A program made the position numbers and the translations under genes. Positions 58,921 through 64,000 of a stretch of 64,000 nt of DNA are shown here, piece after piece. Below the pieces are notes generated by a model. It was given only the letters and a program-made list of their open reading frames with translations, was not told the origin of the DNA and did no database searches. Position 1 is the first letter of the stretch, and every line of letters begins with the position of its first letter. The DNA comes from Sipunculus nudus (taxonomy: Eukaryota > Annelida > Sipuncula > Golfingiida > Sipunculidae): the NCBI GenBank assembly GCA_026874595.1, contig CM049313.1, forward strand, positions 67,450,659 to 67,514,658. The letters run 5' to 3'.

Positions 58921-59805
58921 TTTTAGCTCAGCTGACTATAAGTCATCTGAGCTATAGTTGTGGTCCATTGTCCATCGTCCGTCTGTCTGTCCAACCGTCC
59001 GTCCGTAGATGTGGCACGTTTTGAAACTGTAAGACCTAGGAATCCAAAATTCAGCATAATGTTAGATGTCCCCAAGATCTCCTACCAAGCCGAAAACTGG
59101 GTCATTGTGACATCGTTCTTTTGAGAAATAAAGGAAAAACCTCAATTTTTATTAAAAGCCTATTTTCACACTTGAGGACTGCCTAATATCAAAACCACTC
59201 ATCCGTTTTTCCTCATATTTACCATAAATATGCCTCTATATAGTTCCTATGTACATGCCAGAAATTAGGTCTGTATTATATAATTTAAAAAAGTTATGGG
59301 CCCAAACATAATGCATTTTGTAAAAAATCAGGAAAGATATTTGATCACTTAACACAAAACATGTTAAAGCTATGGCCTTTTTTTCCAGTAATATAACTTT
59401 AATTAGTCAAAATTAAATTGTATACCCAAAATTAGATCAAAATCTTTAAAATTTTTAAAAATATTAACAAAAATAAAAAATTGGTACCTTAAATTTTGCC
59501 CAACTTTGACAATGGCACGTTTTTTTTCCTGTAAGTACTGTGGATTTAATTTTCACAGCATGTTTTTGTTAGCATTTTGTCTATTAACACCAAAAATTTG
59601 AAACCAGTTGATCAAAAACTGTAGATTTTATTCAAGTTTTCAAGCACCATGCAACATTGTTTACATCAAGCTAGTGTTATGCAGTTTGCAAGAGCTCAGC
59701 TTCCCAGCTTCTGCTCTCAGTTCCTAAAATTTGGCATACAATTAGATGTCTCCAAAATCCCCTACCATGCCAAGAATTTGGTCACTAGGACTTAACCCTT
59801 TACTG
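58921..59805 (+). mobile_element. Hairpin-ended dispersed element, copy 4, 3'-truncated
   Basis: The 5' end TTTTAGCTCAGCTGACTATA and the body to CACTAGGACTTA (about 59793) follow copy 1 closely. The match then breaks where the roughly 350-bp array starts, and no 3' hairpin is found. A short, diverged piece of the same 5' end lies at 58501-58560. Confidence 0.65.
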
Positions 59806-59939
59806 TTCAGATTAGCCTGTGGATTGTCACACTCCTACTGTTCAGATTTATTTTGCATTTTTTCCACATTTTGAAATGAATCTATATAAGAGACATTAAC
59901 TCAGTAACCGTTAAAGGTATCTTCGTGAAATTTTCAGCT

Positions 59940-61450
59940 TTTACTGTCAGGTATATGTCCATCATGTTATTTTATTTATTTTCTATATACCTGGTTTGAT
60001 ATGTATGTAACTAAGGTATATACAGGTAAAAACAGGTAAATCTGTACTAACTGTATTTCCACTCACTGGTATATCACCAAAATGACCCCTTTCATCCTGT
60101 TCAGGTAACCCATTAACCATTTGATAAAAACAGGGAATTGTAAGGATTTTTTTTCACTCTAAGGTAATTATTAATTAAAGGTAAGAAAAAGGTAAATGAT
60201 TTGGTTTAATACTGGAAAGGGAACCACCAATGAACCAGAATGTGCAAGTAAAATTGGATTTTCTGTGGAAATCAAATATTTTTCACCTGAAAAGCTTGCT
60301 GACCCAAAGAGCACATTCTATGATTATTAACATATAACACATATGTTTACCTGTACAGGTAAGTAAAGGTAAATTATTTTTTTTTTCTGAATATGTACGC
60401 AAACACCTTGTTCATCATTATAGTTACTATAAATTAATACCTTCTCTATTTATGGACTGTATAATTCATTTTGATATAAGAACAGGTGCTTTTAATACAG
60501 TAATTAAGTTGCCTATGTGAATAGTACCTTTGTTCTTCAACTGATCTAATTACCTGTGGCAGTGACAAAATCATGATGAAAAGTGGCTGAGAAGAATATG
60601 GATAAACAAGTGTCAACTGTGTTAAACCATTATATTTTGATTTTTCAGACATGTAAAACATAAATTGATAATTTTGGTTACGGTTACACATAAAAACATA
60701 CTCACCTGTACAGGTGAGTTCAGGTAAATACAGGTAAATTATTTTTTTAATGAAGTATATATTTTATACATATAATAAGGGAGAAAAAAAAACATACAAC
60801 TTAATTTTGAGTGCCATGTGTAAAATTTATGAATTATAGGTACTAACTGCACTATTTATTGGGTTACCTGAAATGATACCTTTGATCTTAAACAGATTTA
60901 ATTACCTTTGTAAGTACTGAATATATAGACAACTTTTCATTTTAAAAGTGGAGAGGAAATTTTTGAAGGAGTTAAAACAATATGCAGAAGCTATCTTTAA
61001 ATTAACTGCACAGCCACGAGACTTGTGGATTTCAATTTTGCCAATTTCTACCTGTAAAAGTTTACTCACCTGCACAGGTAAGATCAGGTAAATAAAGGTA
61101 AATTCTCATTTTTTTTAATTTAATTTATATATTATACTTGTTATAAGGGACATTGCAATAAAAACTATTTACTTTTGTCCAATGTGCAAAATATATAATT
61201 TATGGGTGTGAAATGCACTAATTATCTGGTTACCTGTAATATACCTTTTTATGTCAAATTAATATATTTTTACATGTGCAGGCAAAAACAAATCGCCGAC
61301 TGATTTTAAAAATTAGATCTGGAAAAATGTGTATACCCTGTTGGTTAACATTTCATGCAATAATAAAATTGCTGTTTAGTTGGTCTGTCGCGTTTATCTG
61401 CACAGGTAAAAATCCAGGTGCGACAGGTAAACAGGTGTGCACTTGGTTCG
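59940..61450 (+). repeat. About 350-bp tandem array with CACCTG-CAGGTAAG cores
   Basis: Core motifs recur at about 60010, 60348, 60701, 61065 and 61395. Their form is TACCTGTACAGGTAAGT, CACCTGTACAGGTGAGT or CACCTGCACAGGTAAGA, each followed by A/TCAGGTAAAT words. Between cores, GTTACCTG, ATCTAATTACC and AT-rich blocks also recur. It lies in NCBP1 intron 17. No frame. Confidence 0.75.
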
Positions 61451-61919
61451 ATCAACGATTAGCCTAAATAAACGTTGATATATCCAAATCTTTCCAATTC
61501 GAAACAGTGCGAATGTACTAAAATTTGAAATAAAAAATCAAAACAAATATGTCTTACACTTGTGAAAACTCTAATTTTCTTAATTGAGGGTATCCATGCA
61601 ATTTCTTTTGAAGTACCCGCCCCTCCGCGGCTGACGGTGATTGAGCGATAATGAGTGAATTTAGCAATATGTAGCACACAAGGTACATTAACGAGGCGGT
61701 TTTGCAGACTTTAGTCGCAGAATTTTCCTATCTAGTCAATATAATGGAAAAATAAAAATAAATAAAAAATTTACTGGACAATTAAGATGCAAGACGACAC
61801 GTCTGTTTGGGTTTTTTTCCTGAACGGTCCAATTTTACCGCGTCATCCCTCAGCCAGCGGGGACGCACTGACGCTGTAAACTTTTCTCACCCAATCGTAT
61901 CTACTTTTACATCAGCAAG

Positions 61920-62000
61920 GTTCACGTGACTGGGTCTGGCGTGTTTATTTTGTAAAGTCTTTTAAATGGACATGGTTCACGTGACTGAGTCTGGCGTGTT
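61920..62000. repeat. Duplicated TCACGTGAC segment
   Basis: TTCACGTGACTGGGTCTGGC (61921) and TTCACGTGACTGAGTCTGGC (61976), each followed by GTGTTTATT, form a 55-bp tandem duplication. Each contains the 8-bp palindrome TCACGTGA. Confidence 0.85.
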
Positions 62001-62049
62001 TATTATAAGAAGCATCATGAGATGCTGTGCCGACTGGCGGTCGAATTAT

Positions 62050-62165
62050 TCTTTTTTTTTGTGGGGGTGGTGGGGGGGGGGGGGGAGGGGGGGGGGAGTT
62101 ACCTGGAAACATCCTCTCACGTCATGCAAGAGTTACCTGGAAACATCCTCTCACGTCATGCAATA
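62050..62165. repeat. G-rich tract and 34-bp tandem duplication
   Basis: A nearly uninterrupted G stretch (about 62060-62097) is followed by two copies of AGTTACCTGGAAACATCCTC followed by TCACGTCATGCA (62097 and 62131). Confidence 0.9.
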
Positions 62166-64000
62166 TGTATGCATTAGAATCTATTCTTTCCTGCAGGGAT
62201 CAGAAAGAATGAGAACACTGGTAGTACTAGTGGAACAATAATTTATTACATATATAATAAATAGGCCTATGCACATTAATGTAAACAAATCGTTATTAAC
62301 AAGAATATAAAATAACGGAAAATCAATATTTTTTATTGTTGGAAAGGTGTTTTTAAAATGCGCTATTGGGGATAATGCACAAAATACCAAAGTTTATAAA
62401 CGTGGGAAAACGATACTAAACTGTGAAGTAACACCAAAGAAACATGTTTTCACAGTACATTTTAATGTATGTTATGTTATTCAAATATATAGGCCTACGT
62501 AAGTCCAACAATGCTTATCAAAATCATGCCTAGTTACTATGATTTCATAGCAGTACATTCTGGTATCTTAGAGGAAAATTGCACATAGGCCTACATATCT
62601 TCATGCACTTACTTATCCAGGTCTTCAATTTGCACTTTATTTCAGTGACATTTAAATGAAGCATAATTACATCATATGAAATTAATATAAAATGGAAATA
62701 TAATATATAATGACATTTATTCAATTCAACTTCACTTGAAGAAAAGTAGGAAATTTATTTAATAATTTTGAGATGCACAATTCCTTGGTTAACTAGATGT
62801 ATACACGAGACCTAACTTCAAATCATATAGCTAATCTGGTAACCTCCGTATGCAACTTTGTACATTTAAGCCCTCATATAGTCAGAAATCATGCACTGCT
62901 GATAAAACTTCAGCTTCAGCAGGAAAGCATGCGGTCTCCCCAGGCTGCAAGGTGGTGATTTCACGGAGAGGCAGAGTTCCAGTTAATTATAAAACAATAT
63001 GCAGCAACAATTCAATAATTCTTAAGAAGCACTTGGAATGTTCCAAAAACTTCTAATAAGTTATGATCTCTTGGGTGTTTGTTTATTTATTTATTTTGTA
63101 TTCACCAGTCCCGTCAGCTGTAGAGACGCGGACCATGACCTACACCTGCCAATTCTACATGTCGTTCGGTTCCCGAACATTGTAAATGATGTCATTATCC
63201 TTTGATGATTAATGTAATAGATGCCAATTTAAAGTAGTAATTTTCACTCCGAATCCCCGTCTGGTTGGCCACATGTTGTGTGCTGTCTTTCTGCTAAAAT
63301 CTTCTGTGTGATAGGAAAATTTCCTTGTGCTAATAAAACTCAATCAAACGTGAAAATGACAAGGTCGGTGGGTAAAAATAGAAGCCGACACCCTGTGGTA
63401 TTTTAGGTCTTCGAAAGGGGCAAGTTTGAGACAAAGCCATCAAACATTTTGCAATATAGATATATTTGTATACCTGCGTCTTTTAAATCTTATTTTACAG
63501 CAATGGAAAGGTACAGTTAGATTTCAGTCGAATTTGTCCACTATGCATGGTTTCTCGATGGTCATTTTGAATACACCATGCGCATGCATATCGAAAGTCC
63601 GCATCTTTGGTCTTAATATTTTACTTTCACTGTGTCACCGTCACTATATATATATATACGCTATAGCTTCTAATTTAAGATTGGCGAATGCATTTTATTC
63701 ATTTTCTTGCATGTATCATGACTGAGACTGACTCCTCCGTATGACTTTAAAGGATTATCATGACCACGACACATTTTCCATATTTAATCCCTGGGCCATG
63801 CATGCAAGCGTTGACTGGGTTTTGAGAGCGATATCAATATAAAGCGGCGTTTATACTGGGTGCACGTACGGTATATGCGATATATATGCAGTCTGCGGTA
63901 TACGTTATGTATTTTTTATGAATATAGGCGGCGAATGAACCCGATTTGAGAAACTTTCATGGATGAAATATAAAAAGGAGTTATAAGTTCTGGTATTAGT
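62166..64000. other. NCBP1 intron 17 continuation, unassigned
   Basis: No NCBP1 exon or other gene is recognised. ATAGGCCTA words occur at about 62261, 62490 and 62585, with a short TA run at 63644-63658. The window ends inside the intron, if the gene model holds. Confidence 0.5.

Noticed and set aside
58149-64000. Search for the next NCBP1 exon (FHEVFKTL-like block)
   Set aside because: No matching frame with splice sites was found; intron 17 probably extends beyond the window.

Overview
The window looks like AT-rich animal nuclear DNA, most likely from a mollusc and perhaps a bivalve. That placement is inferred from small exons in long introns, a very dense load of DNA transposons, LINE fragments and tandem arrays, and long G or C homopolymers. 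I see no prokaryotic genes, operons, rRNA genes or CRISPR arrays. Most open frames of 60-130 codons are chance ORFs or pieces of repeats.

One cellular gene can be supported. It is NCBP1 (CBP80, the large subunit of the nuclear cap-binding complex), on the + strand from ATG 29427. I could place 17 coding exons, ending at 58148, with every splice phase consistent. They encode about 571 residues, roughly the first 70% of the protein. The C-terminal exons lie beyond base 64000. Two introns are unusual: intron 6 has a GC-AG donor, and intron 12 has a U12-type (minor spliceosome) donor and branch-site signal.

Region 1-27.5 kb is intergenic and dominated by mobile DNA. It holds a small hAT-like element (303-710), a foldback element with 6-bp target duplications (1075-3037), a tRNA-derived SINE (about 3258-3415), a minus-strand LINE 3' part (about 6340-7270), two diverged copies of an unnamed 1-2 kb repeat (8032-10085 and 12756-13722), a decayed pogo/Tigger element (15416-16435), and a LINE (about 17260-25815) split by a 6-kb palindromic insertion. 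That insertion itself carries two further transposons.

Region 27.5-64 kb is the NCBP1 gene. A non-autonomous hAT-like element of 1.8 kb with perfect 8-bp target duplications ends 90 bp upstream of the start codon. The introns contain a TIR element inside the U12-type intron, a 516-bp hAT MITE in intron 15, several copies of a family with shared hairpin ends and variable interiors (Helentron-like by inference), a PIF/Harbinger-like element nested in one of those copies, a roughly 60-bp minisatellite (38.1-39.2 kb), tandem units carrying AGGTCA half-sites (53.9-54.5 kb), and a roughly 350-bp array carrying strong 5'-splice-site look-alikes (59.9-61.45 kb).

No multi-gene system is present. The points of interest are the splice-site biology of NCBP1 and the nested transposons, several of which have reconstructable empty sites. 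All calls were made by eye; no alignment or database search was run.
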